From: Streptomyces sp. NBC_01283 | GTDB lineage: Bacteria > Actinomycetota > Actinomycetes > Streptomycetales > Streptomycetaceae | Direction of reading: 5' to 3' | NCBI RefSeq assembly: GCF_041435335.1 | Contig: NZ_CP108430.1 | Coordinates: 620,001 to 684,000, forward strand | DNA: 64,000 nt | In this document: positions 52,925-61,597 of the stretch, piece after piece | How positions within the stretch are numbered: the first letter of the stretch is position 1 | Layout of the letters: the number at the start of each line of letters is the position of its first letter | Notes under the pieces: generated by a model | Told to the model about the DNA's origin: nothing | What the model saw: the letters and a program-made list of their open reading frames with translations, nothing else | Databases searched by the model: none | Position numbers and translations under genes: made by a program

Positions 52925-54213
52925 CCGGCGACTCCCTGCGATGGTGTGCCGCTCGCCGTGGGGGCGGTCAGCGCCAGGCCGAGCGTGTCCTTGCGTACGG
53001 CGCCGCGCTGGGCGACGAGCACGATGCCGGCCGGGTCGGACAGCACCGAGATGTCCGCGAGCGGATCGCCGTCGCACAGCACCAGGTCGCCGTGTTTGCC
53101 CGCTTCGAGCGTGCCGATCTCCGCGGAGAGGCCCAGGAGTTCGGCGGCGCTGCGGGTACCCGCCTCGATGGCCCGTTCCGGGGTCATGCCCAGGGAAACG
53201 AGGTGGGAGAGCTCGCGCAGGTTGCGGCCGTGCGGGACCATCGCCGCGTCGGTGCCCATCGCGATCCGTACGCCGTCGGAGATGGCCGCCGCGATGTTCT
53301 CCCGGGTGATGCCGGACCAGCGGACCTTCTTCTCGTAGTGGAAGGGCTGCATGGTCGAACGGTCGATTCCGTCGAACACCGTCGACAGGGTAGGCACCAC
53401 GAACGTGCCGTGCTCGCCCGCCAGTTCGCGGGCCTGCGCGGTGAGGCCGTAGCCGTGCTCGACGCTGCTGACGCCGCCGCGGATCGCGTTCACGATGCCC
53501 GCGGTGCCCTGAGCGTGGGCCGCCACGGGGCGGCCGCCGTGCCGGGTCACCTCGTCGACGACCGTGCGGATCTCCTCGACGGTCAGGCCCTCGTCGTCGG
53601 GCTGGTCGTAGGGGCTGCTCATGCCGCCGGTCGCACAGACCTTGATCACGTCGGCGCCGGAGCGCAGCAGGCGGCGCACCGCGACCCGTACCTCGTCCGG
53701 GGTGTCGGCGATCTCGCCCACCCCGGCGCTGGGGTCGAAGCCGCAATCCGAACGGAAGTCGGCGTGGCCGCCGGTGTGGCTGAGGATGCGGACCGCCGTG
53801 TGCAGCCGGGGGCCGGTGGTGAGTCCCGCGGCGACCGCGTCCCGGTAGCCGGCCGGCAGACCGCCCAGGTCACGGGCGGTGGTGATGCCCGCCTCCAGGG
53901 TGATGCGCAGCCGCTCGGCGGTGCGGAAGGTCTCCAGGGTCGGGTCGGTCTCGTGGCGCCGGACCATCTGCCGGGGCGATTCGATGGCGAGGTGGACATG
54001 GGTGTCGATGAAGCCCGGCAGGACCGTGCGTCCCGCCGCGTCCACGGTGCGGGCCCTGGCGGGCGCCTCCGGTGCCGCGGCGGCCGGTCCCGCGTGGACG
54101 ATGGTGCCGTCCTCGTCGATGTCGATCACGGCGTCCGTGACGGGTGCCGCGCCGGTGCCGTCGACGAGGCGGGCTCGGATGATGCGCAGGGAGGAGAACT
54201 GTGCGTGGCTCAT
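52921..54213 (-). CDS. Metal-dependent amidohydrolase, Xaa-Pro-dipeptidase/imidazolonepropionase-like
   Basis: 430 residues. Metal sites in order: GFIDTHVHLAIESP (HxH), DVIKVCATGGMSSPY (carboxylated Lys), VAAHAQGTAGIVNAI, SSVEHGYGL and IAMGTDAAMVPHG (Asp). The composite domain edges (ARLVDGTGAAPVTDAVIDID at the start, LEAGKHGDLVLCDGDPLADI at the end) are those of prolidase-type amidohydrolases that act on N-acyl amino acids or dipeptides. It overlaps the AbgT gene and faces a divergent Lrp-type regulator. Confidence 0.9.
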   Translation of the reverse strand: MSHAQFSSLRIIRARLVDGTGAAPVTDAVIDIDEDGTIVHAGPAAAAPEAPARARTVDAAGRTVLPGFIDTHVHLAIESPRQMVRRHETDPTLETFRTAERLRITLEAGITTARDLGGLPAGYRDAVAAGLTTGPRLHTAVRILSHTGGHADFRSDCGFDPSAGVGEIADTPDEVRVAVRRLLRSGADVIKVCATGGMSSPYDQPDDEGLTVEEIRTVVDEVTRHGGRPVAAHAQGTAGIVNAIRGGVSSVEHGYGLTAQARELAGEHGTFVVPTLSTVFDGIDRSTMQPFHYEKKVRWSGITRENIAAAISDGVRIAMGTDAAMVPHGRNLRELSHLVSLGMTPERAIEAGTRSAAELLGLSAEIGTLEAGKHGDLVLCDGDPLADISVLSDPAGIVLVAQRGAVRKDTLGLALTAPTASGTPSQGVAG

Positions 54214-54272
54214 GGCCGACGATCCTCGGTATCAGGGATCACGGCTGTGTAAAATCGCCGGAATCCTTCACC

Positions 54273-55325
54273 ATGACGCCCTCGACGCAGGATTCGGCAC
54301 ACCCCATGGACACGCAGCGAGCGCACACCCTGGACGAACTGGACCTGGCCATCGTGCATGCGCTCCAGATCCAGCCACGGATCCCCTGGGTGCGGATGGG
54401 CGAGGTCCTGGAGGTCGACGCGGTGACGGTCGCCCGCCGCTGGGAGCGCATGGTGCGTGCGGGCGTGGCCTGGGTCGACGGCTACCTCTCGCCGGGCCAC
54501 GACGAGGGGGTCTACGCCCAGGTCGAGATCGACATGGGCGGACGGCTGAGCGAGGAAACCATCGGGCAACTCGCCAGCGACCCGCATGTCTTGAGCCTGA
54601 AGCAGACCTCGGGCGGGCGTGATCTGCTCGCGATCGTCGGCGCCGCCGACCTCGACGGTCTCGCCCGGCTCTCCGGCGACCGGGTCTCGCACCTGCCCGG
54701 TGTACGTGCCGTGCGCAGCCATGTCATCACCGCGGCGCCCTTCGAGGGGGCCTCCTGGCGGCTGCGCAGCCTCACCCGGCGGCAGCGGAGCGCCCTGTCC
54801 GTGGAGCGGCCCGCGGTGCCCGACGAACCGCTGCGGCCCCTCGACCGCCGGATCGCCCTCGCGCTCGGCGCGGACGGCCGGATGCCCCTGACGGACCTTG
54901 CCGAGGCGGTCGGCGCCTCCGCCGCGACCGTCCGGCGCCGACTGCGCATCCTCACCGGCAGCGGGCGGCTCTCGCTGCGCTGCGCGCTGGCCAGACCGCT
55001 GACCGGCTTCCCCGTCTCGGTCGTCTACTTCGGCTCGGTGCCCGCCCAGCATCTCGACGAGACGGTGAGCGCGCTGCGGACCCTGCCCGGCTTGCGCATG
55101 TGCAGCATCACCGCGGGCGCGCACAATCTGGTGCTCGACATCTGGCTGCCCGCCCTGTCCGAGGTCCACACCACCGAGTCCCTCCTCAACAGCCGCCTCG
55201 CACACCTGGATCTGCGCATCACGGAGCGCGCGGTGGTGCTGCGCACGGTCAAGCACGTGGGGCGGGTGCTGGATCGCAGGGGGCACAGCGTGGGCTCTGC
55301 GCCGCTCAATTACTGGGATACGTAG
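54273..55325 (+). CDS. Duplicated Lrp/AsnC-type regulator
   Basis: 350 residues from the ATG at 54273; an ATG at 54306 is also possible. Two Lrp units in tandem: HTH1 (about 23-75, LDLAIVHALQIQPRIPWVRM) with effector domain 1 (about 85-150), then HTH2 (about 215-265, LTDLAEAVGASAATVRRRLR) with effector domain 2. Such double AsnC proteins are common in Streptomyces and usually sense amino acids or peptides. It is divergent from the amidohydrolase/AbgT operon, the likely target. Confidence 0.88.
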   Translation: MTPSTQDSAHPMDTQRAHTLDELDLAIVHALQIQPRIPWVRMGEVLEVDAVTVARRWERMVRAGVAWVDGYLSPGHDEGVYAQVEIDMGGRLSEETIGQLASDPHVLSLKQTSGGRDLLAIVGAADLDGLARLSGDRVSHLPGVRAVRSHVITAAPFEGASWRLRSLTRRQRSALSVERPAVPDEPLRPLDRRIALALGADGRMPLTDLAEAVGASAATVRRRLRILTGSGRLSLRCALARPLTGFPVSVVYFGSVPAQHLDETVSALRTLPGLRMCSITAGAHNLVLDIWLPALSEVHTTESLLNSRLAHLDLRITERAVVLRTVKHVGRVLDRRGHSVGSAPLNYWDT

Positions 55326-55444
55326 GACGCGGCTTGCGGACCTGCGTCGTCTGGTTCAGCTCTCCGTATACGGCGTGGGCGGGCAGGCTGACACCCTGGG
55401 GAGCGCGGCGCAACGACGCGCGATCTACCGGGTGTTGGGCGTCG

Positions 55445-56116
55445 TCAGCTGCCGGTGAGGCCCCGTCGGCTTGCGTTGACGCCTGCCTGGAAGCGTGAGT
55501 CGGCTTCGAGTGCCGTCATCAACTCGGCGACCCTTCTGCGGTAGGTCCGCACCGACATGCCGACGCGGCGCGCGCCCACGACGTCGGTGAGTCCGGCCGC
55601 CAGCGCGCGCAACACGGCGAGCGAGTCGGCGTCCAGCCCCTCGGTCTCGGTCCGCAGGTAATCCGCGAGAGGGGTGCCGGCATCCCAGGTGGCACGCATC
55701 AGCGCGAGTACACCCCCGACGAGAGCCGGCGCGGTGGTGATGGTGAACTCACGGCCGCGGGCACCGCTGCGACCGGCCAGGATCAACAGCCTGTGGTCGA
55801 TGATGATCGTCTCGTGGGGCAGCGTCGCAGCGCGGACCCGCACCTGCCCGCCAGCCGCCTCGATGGCGAACAGGTGCAGACGCTGTTCCTCGTCGGCCAG
55901 TACGGCGGGTGTGTAGAGCTTTCGCACCACCGTGCCGTCAGCGATCCGCGGGCGCAGGCGGCGCGCGAGCGCCGCCCTGGCCTCGGGCCGCGACCAGGTG
56001 TGCAGGTCGTTGGCGGCGCAGAAAAACTCCCGCGTCGTCTCGCCGAACAACTGGGCGGTCCGCGCGGCCAGCTCCCTCTCGCCGTGCACCGTCAGGGTCA
56101 TCTGGTCGGTCGTCAC
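55445..56116 (-). CDS. LuxR-type HTH regulator
   Basis: 223 residues, GTG start close behind GGGAGG. The N-terminal two thirds form an unknown sensor-like domain (IDHRLLILAGRSGARGREFT). The C-terminal LuxR-like HTH (about 155-215) reads LAAGLTDVVGARRVGMSVRT, then RRVAELMTALEADSRFQAG; the first helix is weakly conserved. This class often pairs with a neighbouring enzyme. It is divergent from the AKR gene, with a palindrome in the 79-bp gap. Confidence 0.8.
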   Translation of the reverse strand: MTTDQMTLTVHGERELAARTAQLFGETTREFFCAANDLHTWSRPEARAALARRLRPRIADGTVVRKLYTPAVLADEEQRLHLFAIEAAGGQVRVRAATLPHETIIIDHRLLILAGRSGARGREFTITTAPALVGGVLALMRATWDAGTPLADYLRTETEGLDADSLAVLRALAAGLTDVVGARRVGMSVRTYRRRVAELMTALEADSRFQAGVNASRRGLTGS

Positions 56117-56139
56117 CCTCCCAGTCTCACTCAGGATCG

Positions 56140-56155
56140 TGGCAACAGGTTGCCA
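56140..56155. promoter_or_regulatory. Operator palindrome between the LuxR-type and AKR genes
   Basis: TGGCAAC-AG-GTTGCCA has perfect 7-bp arms and lies 24 bp from one start and 41 bp from the other. Probably bound by the LuxR-type protein. Confidence 0.6.
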
Positions 56156-56195
56156 TTCGGCCCGTCAACGGTCCTTGAGGGCTGAGGCTGGGGAC

Positions 56196-57071
56196 ATGAC
56201 CACACAGATCACGGCCGCCGCGAGCGGCCAGTTCACACTCGGCGACGACCTCCGCGTCAACCGGCTCGGCTTCGGCGCGATGCGGCTTCCGGCCGGCACG
56301 TTCACCGGGCCGGCACGTGATCCGCAGACCGGCACCGCGGTGCTGCGGCAGGCGGTCGAGGCGGGCGTGGACCACATCGACACGGCCGGCTTCTACGCTC
56401 GGGGGGACGTACGCGCCAACGACCTGATCCGCAAGGCGCTGGCGCCCTACCCGGCGGAGTTGGTGATCGCCACCAAGGTGGGACCGCTGCCCGGAGCGGA
56501 CGGCATGCCCACCGGCCAGGCGGGACCCGAGCAGCTGCGCGAGTTGGTGACCGCGGATCTGCGCGCCCTGGGTCTCGACCGCTTCGACCTCGTCTACCTG
56601 CGGGTCGGCGGCATGCGCGAGCCCGGCGGCGAGAGCGTGGCCGACCGGTTCGCGGCGCTGGCGCAGCTGCGGGAGGAGGGGCTGATCCGGCACCTGGGGG
56701 TCAGCAATGTCGACGTGGCGCAGCTCGACGAGGCACGGGTCATCGCGCCGGTTGTCGCGGTGCAGAACCAGTACCACGTGCATCGTCCCGATGATGCCGC
56801 CGTGCTCGCGCGCTGTGTGGAGCAGGGCATGGCCTACGTGCCCTTCTTTCCGCTCGGCGGCGGCTTCGACCCGATCGAGCACGGCCGCCTGGAGAGCGTC
56901 GCCAAGCGGCATGAGGCGACGACCGCACAGGTCGCGCTCGCCTGGCTGCTCGCGAGCTCGCCGAACATGCTGGCCATCCCCGGCACCGGCTCCCCCGCCC
57001 ACCTCACCGAAAACCTCGCGGCGGCCGGTCTGCACCTGGATGCCACCGACCTGGCCGAGCTGAGGGCCTGA
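56196..57071 (+). CDS. Aldo/keto reductase
   Basis: 291 residues from the ATG at 56196. AKR barrel: LGFGAMRLPAG, AVEAGVDHIDTAGFYARGDV (catalytic Asp and Tyr), ELVIATKVGPLPG (Lys) and a C-terminal cofactor site ASSPNMLAIPGTGSPAHLTE. The usual His of the tetrad lies where this protein reads LVYLRVGGM (Arg), so the acid-base set differs from classic AKRs. It uses NADPH. It is divergent from the LuxR-type gene. Confidence 0.88.
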   Translation: MTTQITAAASGQFTLGDDLRVNRLGFGAMRLPAGTFTGPARDPQTGTAVLRQAVEAGVDHIDTAGFYARGDVRANDLIRKALAPYPAELVIATKVGPLPGADGMPTGQAGPEQLRELVTADLRALGLDRFDLVYLRVGGMREPGGESVADRFAALAQLREEGLIRHLGVSNVDVAQLDEARVIAPVVAVQNQYHVHRPDDAAVLARCVEQGMAYVPFFPLGGGFDPIEHGRLESVAKRHEATTAQVALAWLLASSPNMLAIPGTGSPAHLTENLAAAGLHLDATDLAELRA

Positions 57072-57119
57072 GGGCGCCGGAGGGCCTGAGCAGCTCTCCT
57101 CCGTCCGGTGACGCCCGCG

Positions 57120-57494
57120 TCAGCCCGTAGCCGCCTGGCGCTTGCTCAGTGCCTTGGCAAGAGCCGTGCGGATCGGGCTGGGCAACGGCTCGCCATCCGT
57201 GGTCGCTATCAGCTCGTCCGCCACCGCGCGCAGTTTGGTGTTGGAGTGCTGCGACACCTCGACCAGGATCTCCCACGCCTCCTCCGCGGTGCACGGCCCC
57301 AGGGTCATCAGCATGCCCCGCGCCTGGTCTATGGGCGGATGGGACTCCATGGCGCGATGCAGGTCGTTGACCTCGGTGCGCAGCGCCTTGATCTCGGCGA
57401 CCTCTTCCGCGCAGTCATCGTTCGGGGCCTGCTGCTCCGGATCGCAACGGGGGGTCAGTGCCGATGTGTTGAGAGAGTCCGGTGAGGAAGCCAC
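57120..57494 (-). CDS. ANTAR-domain protein
   Basis: 124 residues from a GTG at 57494 (GGAG nearby). After a short polar head and a helix (VAEIKALRTEVNDLHRAMES), the ANTAR three-helix bundle spans about 55-105: HPPIDQARGMLMTLGPCTAE, then AWEILVEVSQHSNTKLRAVA. ANTAR domains bind two-hexaloop RNA motifs to prevent termination. No GAF or receiver domain is fused, so it may be controlled by a partner. Convergent with the AKR gene. Confidence 0.85.
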   Translation of the reverse strand: MASSPDSLNTSALTPRCDPEQQAPNDDCAEEVAEIKALRTEVNDLHRAMESHPPIDQARGMLMTLGPCTAEEAWEILVEVSQHSNTKLRAVADELIATTDGEPLPSPIRTALAKALSKRQAATG

Positions 57495-57646
57495 CCGCTC
57501 CGCCTCTCGTCTACTCGGGCCGCCTCTGTCGGGCCGGCAGAACCGTTGATGAATCGAGCATCGCAGATTCCCCACATCCGTGGCCATAGTTTGCGATTCC
57601 GCGCATGCGGCAGCGCCGGTGGCTGTCTGTCCCAACCAACCGGCGC

Positions 57647-59044
57647 CTACGTCGCACAGCGCTGTGCTTCCGCAGCGATCGGGTAGCCACCTGCGTTGAT
57701 CTCAAACGGACGCAATTCTGGCCTCGTCGGCCGATCGTGCGAGGTCTGGGCAGACCCGGACACAGTGTGCCGGTACTCCCCCGCCCGCCAAGGCTTGGGG
57801 CCGACGGTGCCTTCGAGGCGGTGCTGGATGATGTGGGGCCGGGCCCAGAGATCCAGGATCTCGTTGGCGAGGGCCACGATGGGCGGTCCTCGTCGCCGTG
57901 CACCTTGATGGCGGCGGCCGACAGGCTGCGCGGGACGGCTCCCGCGTCGAGCAGGACGCGCCATTCGGCCGGGCCGATCTCCAGGAACTCCAGCGCGGTG
58001 AGCTCGCCGATCTCCAGCGGGTCGGCGAGCGTGCCGGGGTAGGCGGCGAGCGTTCGCAGGCGGGGCAGTGCGGCGACCGGGGCGAGGCTCAGCGGCTCGG
58101 CGTCCCAGAGGCCGATGGACAGGGCCTCCAAGCCGGGGTGCGCGGCGGCCTCGACGCTCGGCAGCCTTCGGATGTTGACGTGCGCCACGGCCGGCGGCCG
58201 GTCTCCGTCCCCGTCGTGATGTTGCCTGTTGTCCTGGCCCCTCACGAGGTCGGTGAGCGAGTCGGCGACCAGGGACGCCCCGACGTGCTCCTCATGGCTG
58301 AGAAGAATGATCTGTCCTGCGTGTCCGCGTGGTCCCGGTGTCAGATCGACCGCCAGGCGGTCGCCACCGCCGTTGTCCCCGAAGGCGATCCAGCCCGGCG
58401 AGCCGACCAAGCCCTGCACAGCCGCGTCGGGCGGGGTGACGGCCGCTTCCTTCGCGGCGAACGCCCAGGGGCACGGGCGGGACGACGCATCGGCCACGTG
58501 CAGGTCGTCCAGGGCGAAGAGTTCACAGCCGACCGCCTCGCACGCACGTTCCGAGGCCTCGTCATCGGCGGCCAGCCCCTGCGGCCATGGCCGTGCCACC
58601 CGGTAGAGCACTTTGAGCTCCTGCCACCGGGTCGGGAGGCCGGCGCCAGGGCTGCGGAACGGCGCCCTCGACCAGGAGGAGCGTTCCCGGCGGGCTGCTG
58701 CCGGGCTCCACTGCGGGGCTGGGGCCGAGCAGGCGCAGTACGGCCTTCCCGTCCGGCGCTATCTTCCCCGTGAACGAGACAGTGTCGACACCGGCATCCG
58801 CCAGCGCGCGCTGCACCCGCTCCGCCGCCTCCGTCTCGTCCCGCATGTCCTCGCCTTGAGCGGCCCGGCCGGACGCCTGCAGCCGTCGCCGCAGGGGCAG
58901 ACTCCAGCTCTCCCGGCTGATCCGCCCCGACACGCGGACGGCAGGGGCAGCCTGCTCCTGCGCCCCGCTGTCTTGAAAGAGCCTCAACAGGGGCTCCCAG
59001 GTCGCGAATTGGCACACCGCAGGCACGGAGCTGTGATCAACCAT
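57647..59044 (-). pseudogene. Decayed SUKH/SMI1-KNR4 gene
   Basis: The N-terminal part from the ATG at 59044 runs to about 58625 (VDTVSFTGKIAPDGKAVLRL, LLLVEGAVPQPWRRPPDPVA). A deletion then joins it, in another frame, to the SUKH core ELKVLYRVARPWPQG, CPWAFAAKEAAV, FGDNGGGDRLAVDLTPGP. A Leu-rich part follows. A further shift near 57890 moves the sense to PIVALANEILDLWARPHIIQ, ending at 57647. Intact relatives have about 40 more residues at the first joint. SUKH proteins are often immunity proteins to polymorphic toxins. Confidence 0.65.
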
Positions 59045-59097
59045 GCGACGACCGTACGCGGCGCCTCTGACAACGCGGGCAGCCGAGCCCGGTGGGC

Positions 59098-59868
59098 TCA
59101 GCGCTGGCGGACGGGCCGTACGACGATCTCGTTGACGTCGACGTCGGCGGGCTGTGCGAGGGCGTAGGAGACAGCGCTCGCCACGGCATCGGGTCCGATG
59201 GCGTGAGCCCGGTAGGCGCGCATGGCCTCGGCGGCGCCGGCCTCGGTGATGGTGTCGGCGAGCTCGGAGTCGACCACACCCGGCGAGATGGTCGTGACCC
59301 GGATCGAGGGATCCAGCTCCTGGCGAAGACCCTCGGTGATCGCCCAGGCCGCGTACTTCGTGCCGCAGTAGACGGCTCCGGTGGGAACGACCTCGTGGGC
59401 GCCGATGCTCGCGACCGTGACGAAGTGTCCCGAGCCCTGCGCGGCGAACACGGGCAGGGCCGCGGCGATCCCGTGGAGCAGGCCGCGGACGTTCACGTCG
59501 ATCATCCGGTCCCACTCGTCGACGAGCAGGGAGTCCAGCCTCGACAGCGGCATGACACCCGCGTTGCCGATGAGGACGTCGACGCGGCCATGGCGGTCGT
59601 GGGCAGTCCGGACGAAGGCGGCTACGTCCGCACGGTCCGTCACGTCCACCCGTACCGGATGCAGGCCGCCACCGGAGCGGGCTGCCGCATCGGCCGTACC
59701 GTCCGCCAGTTCCCGCAGGCGGTCGGTGCGGCGTGCACCGGCCACCACCAGGTGTCCCTCGGTCACGAGCCGGGTGGCGACGGCCGCGCCGATACCGCTG
59801 CTGGCGCCGGTGATGAGGACGACCTTGCGGTCGCTCGGCGCAATGGTTTCGCTGTGCTGTGTGGTCAT
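59098..59868 (-). CDS. Short-chain dehydrogenase/reductase
   Basis: 256 residues, ATG close behind AAGGAC. Classical SDR: VVLITGASSGIGAAVATRLV (NAD(P) loop), VLIGNAGVMPLSRLD, the Ser in FVTVASIGAHEV and the catalytic pair in AVYCGTKYAAWAITEGLRQE (YxxxK). ISPGVVDSELADT follows. The Arg in GARRTDRL after the second strand favours NADPH. It is divergent from an XRE regulator, with a near-perfect palindrome between, and is its probable target. Confidence 0.9.
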   Translation of the reverse strand: MTTQHSETIAPSDRKVVLITGASSGIGAAVATRLVTEGHLVVAGARRTDRLRELADGTADAAARSGGGLHPVRVDVTDRADVAAFVRTAHDRHGRVDVLIGNAGVMPLSRLDSLLVDEWDRMIDVNVRGLLHGIAAALPVFAAQGSGHFVTVASIGAHEVVPTGAVYCGTKYAAWAITEGLRQELDPSIRVTTISPGVVDSELADTITEAGAAEAMRAYRAHAIGPDAVASAVSYALAQPADVDVNEIVVRPVRQR

Positions 59869-59916
59869 GTCCTTGAGACTGGACCGGCCGGAACGTCCGT
59901 GGCAGAGGCGGCGTTC

Positions 59917-59939
59917 TCCTGGGTGCGGCGCACCCAGGA
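59917..59939. promoter_or_regulatory. 23-bp near-perfect palindrome, XRE operator candidate
   Basis: TCCTGGGTGCG and CGCACCCAGGA are exact complements around one G. It sits in the 102-bp gap between the SDR and XRE genes, 49 bp from one start and 32 bp from the other. It is almost certainly a dimer site for the regulator. Confidence 0.7.
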
Positions 59940-59970
59940 AGCGCGGCGGACCGCGACCTAGCATGGGGGC

Positions 59971-60801
59971 ATGGCACGCACAGAGCTCGGCGCCCACCTC
60001 ACCGCACGGCGCGCCCTGGTCACCCCTGCCGATGCGCACCTCATCGTCACGGGATACCGCCGGGTGCCGGGGCTGCGGCGCGAGGAGGTGGCCATCCTCG
60101 CGGGGGTCAGCGCCGACTACTACGTTCGCCTGGAGCAGGGCCGGGAGCGGGCACCCTCCGGGCAGGTGCTCGACGTACTGGCCACCGCCCTGCGGCTGGA
60201 CGAGGACGGTCGGCTGCACCTGTTCCGGCTGGCCGGCATCGGCCCGCGCCCCAGGGCCGCCGGCGTGGCGGACCGGGTCGAGCCGAGCCTGCTTTCCCTC
60301 ATGGATGCCTGGCCGCACAATCCGGCCGTCGTCTACAACCGCGCGTACGACGTCCTCGCCTCCAACACGATCGCCGACGCGCTCTTCCACGGCTGGGCGC
60401 ACTCGCGCAACCTCCTGCATGTCGTGTTCACCGACCCGGCCGCACGCGCCTTCTACCGCGACTGGCACGCCGTCGCGCGCAACTCCGTGGCCGGTTTCCG
60501 GCTCGGCCACGGCGCGGCGCCGGACGATCCGCGGGTACGTCAGGTGCTCGGCGAACTCCTGGAGAGCAGCCCGGAGTTCGCCGGCCTGTGGGCCCGCCAC
60601 GACGCCCGGGGCAAGACCCTGGAGCGCAAGGACTTCGAGCATCGCGACGTGGGGCCGCTGACGTTGACCATGCAGACGTTCGACGTGCGCGCGGCGCCGG
60701 GCCAGGAACTCGTCGTCTACCACGCGGAGGCCGGCTCCCCCAGCAGCGAGGCGCTCGCGCTCCTCGGCTCACTGGCTGCGACGGCACGCCGGGAGCCCTG
60801 A
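59971..60801 (+). CDS. XRE-family regulator with MmyB-like ligand domain
   Basis: 276 residues. The HTH (about 20-80) reads GLRREEVAILAGVSADYYVR and LEQGRERAPSGQVLDVLATA, the standard Streptomyces 'RREE' XRE form. The rest (about 100-270) is the MmyB-like ligand domain: VVYNRAYDVLASNTIADALF, DPAARAFYRDWHAVARNSVA and FEHRDVGPLTLTMQTFDV. MmyB domains bind fatty-acid-like ligands. It is divergent from an SDR that it probably controls. Confidence 0.92.
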   Translation: MARTELGAHLTARRALVTPADAHLIVTGYRRVPGLRREEVAILAGVSADYYVRLEQGRERAPSGQVLDVLATALRLDEDGRLHLFRLAGIGPRPRAAGVADRVEPSLLSLMDAWPHNPAVVYNRAYDVLASNTIADALFHGWAHSRNLLHVVFTDPAARAFYRDWHAVARNSVAGFRLGHGAAPDDPRVRQVLGELLESSPEFAGLWARHDARGKTLERKDFEHRDVGPLTLTMQTFDVRAAPGQELVVYHAEAGSPSSEALALLGSLAATARREP

Positions 60802-60948
60802 GCCGCACCACCGAGCCCGGCCCGATCGCCCGTTCGACCGTTCCGCACCCCACGCCGCTTTGGGAGGGAGACCCTGCCAACAACGCCCCTTCGGGCCGGG
60901 ATGCACGCTAGCGTCGCGGCAACGCACTGTTCGGCGGGAGGGGCAGGT

Positions 60949-61542
60949 ATGCGGCGCTCGGCTGGACATTTCGCGCTGCTGCAACGGGTGGCTGACGTGC
61001 AGCGCACCATCGATGGCTGGGCCGCGGCAGGGCCCGGCCTCGATGAACGCACCACGGGCCCCCTGGTGAAACTGGGACTGGCTCGGGTGGCACCTCGCGA
61101 CGAACAGTCGGAGCTCTCCGCGAAGGCGGGCCAACCGACCCCGTGGGCTGTGCAGTTGACGGCCGACGGGTGGGACGCACTCCTCTACGCGCAGGTACGG
61201 GCCACTCCCCCACCCGCAGGGGAACCGGCTCCGGGACTGCAGCAAGTGGGCCTGCGCCGCTCGGAGTTGGACTCCGTGAGGCGGTTCCTGGATCTGCGTG
61301 GGCAACTGCACCAGGGGCCCGCGTCCGGCCTGCGGGCAGCGGTGGAGGCGGCCCGCTTCAACGCCGCCTCCAACAGGTGGGTCGTATATGTGAACGGCGA
61401 GCAGATGCAGTCGATGGCGCGCGCGTTCTTCCTTGAGCGCCTCAGTGGATCACCGGGCCCCGCCAACCGGTTCGCCCGCGTCTACGGGGTGAGCCATACG
61501 CCCTCCCCCGACCTCCGCGTCCCTGAGCCGGAGCGGGGCTAG
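60949..61542 (+). CDS. Hypothetical protein, possible winged-helix
   Basis: 197 residues, ATG with GGGAGG upstream. The first half resembles a winged helix: FALLQRVADVQRTIDGWAAA, DERTTGPLVKLGLARVAPRD and WAVQLTADGWDALLYAQVRA. The second half reads LRRSELDSVRRFLDLRGQLH and VYVNGEQMQSMARAFFLERL. It is similar in style to uncharacterised Streptomyces proteins. No family named with confidence; three 14-bp-spaced repeats follow its stop. Confidence 0.6.
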   Translation: MRRSAGHFALLQRVADVQRTIDGWAAAGPGLDERTTGPLVKLGLARVAPRDEQSELSAKAGQPTPWAVQLTADGWDALLYAQVRATPPPAGEPAPGLQQVGLRRSELDSVRRFLDLRGQLHQGPASGLRAAVEAARFNAASNRWVVYVNGEQMQSMARAFFLERLSGSPGPANRFARVYGVSHTPSPDLRVPEPERG

Positions 61543-61581
61543 GTCGGCTGGGCGGGGTCGGCTGGGCAAGGTCGGCTGGGC
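61542..61581. repeat. Three direct repeats, GGTCGGCTGGGC, period 14 bp
   Basis: Exact copies at 61542-61553, 61556-61567 and 61570-61581, in the gap between two convergent genes. Possibly a slippage product; role unknown. Confidence 0.85.
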
Positions 61582-61597
61582 GTGACGTTCGAGACCG

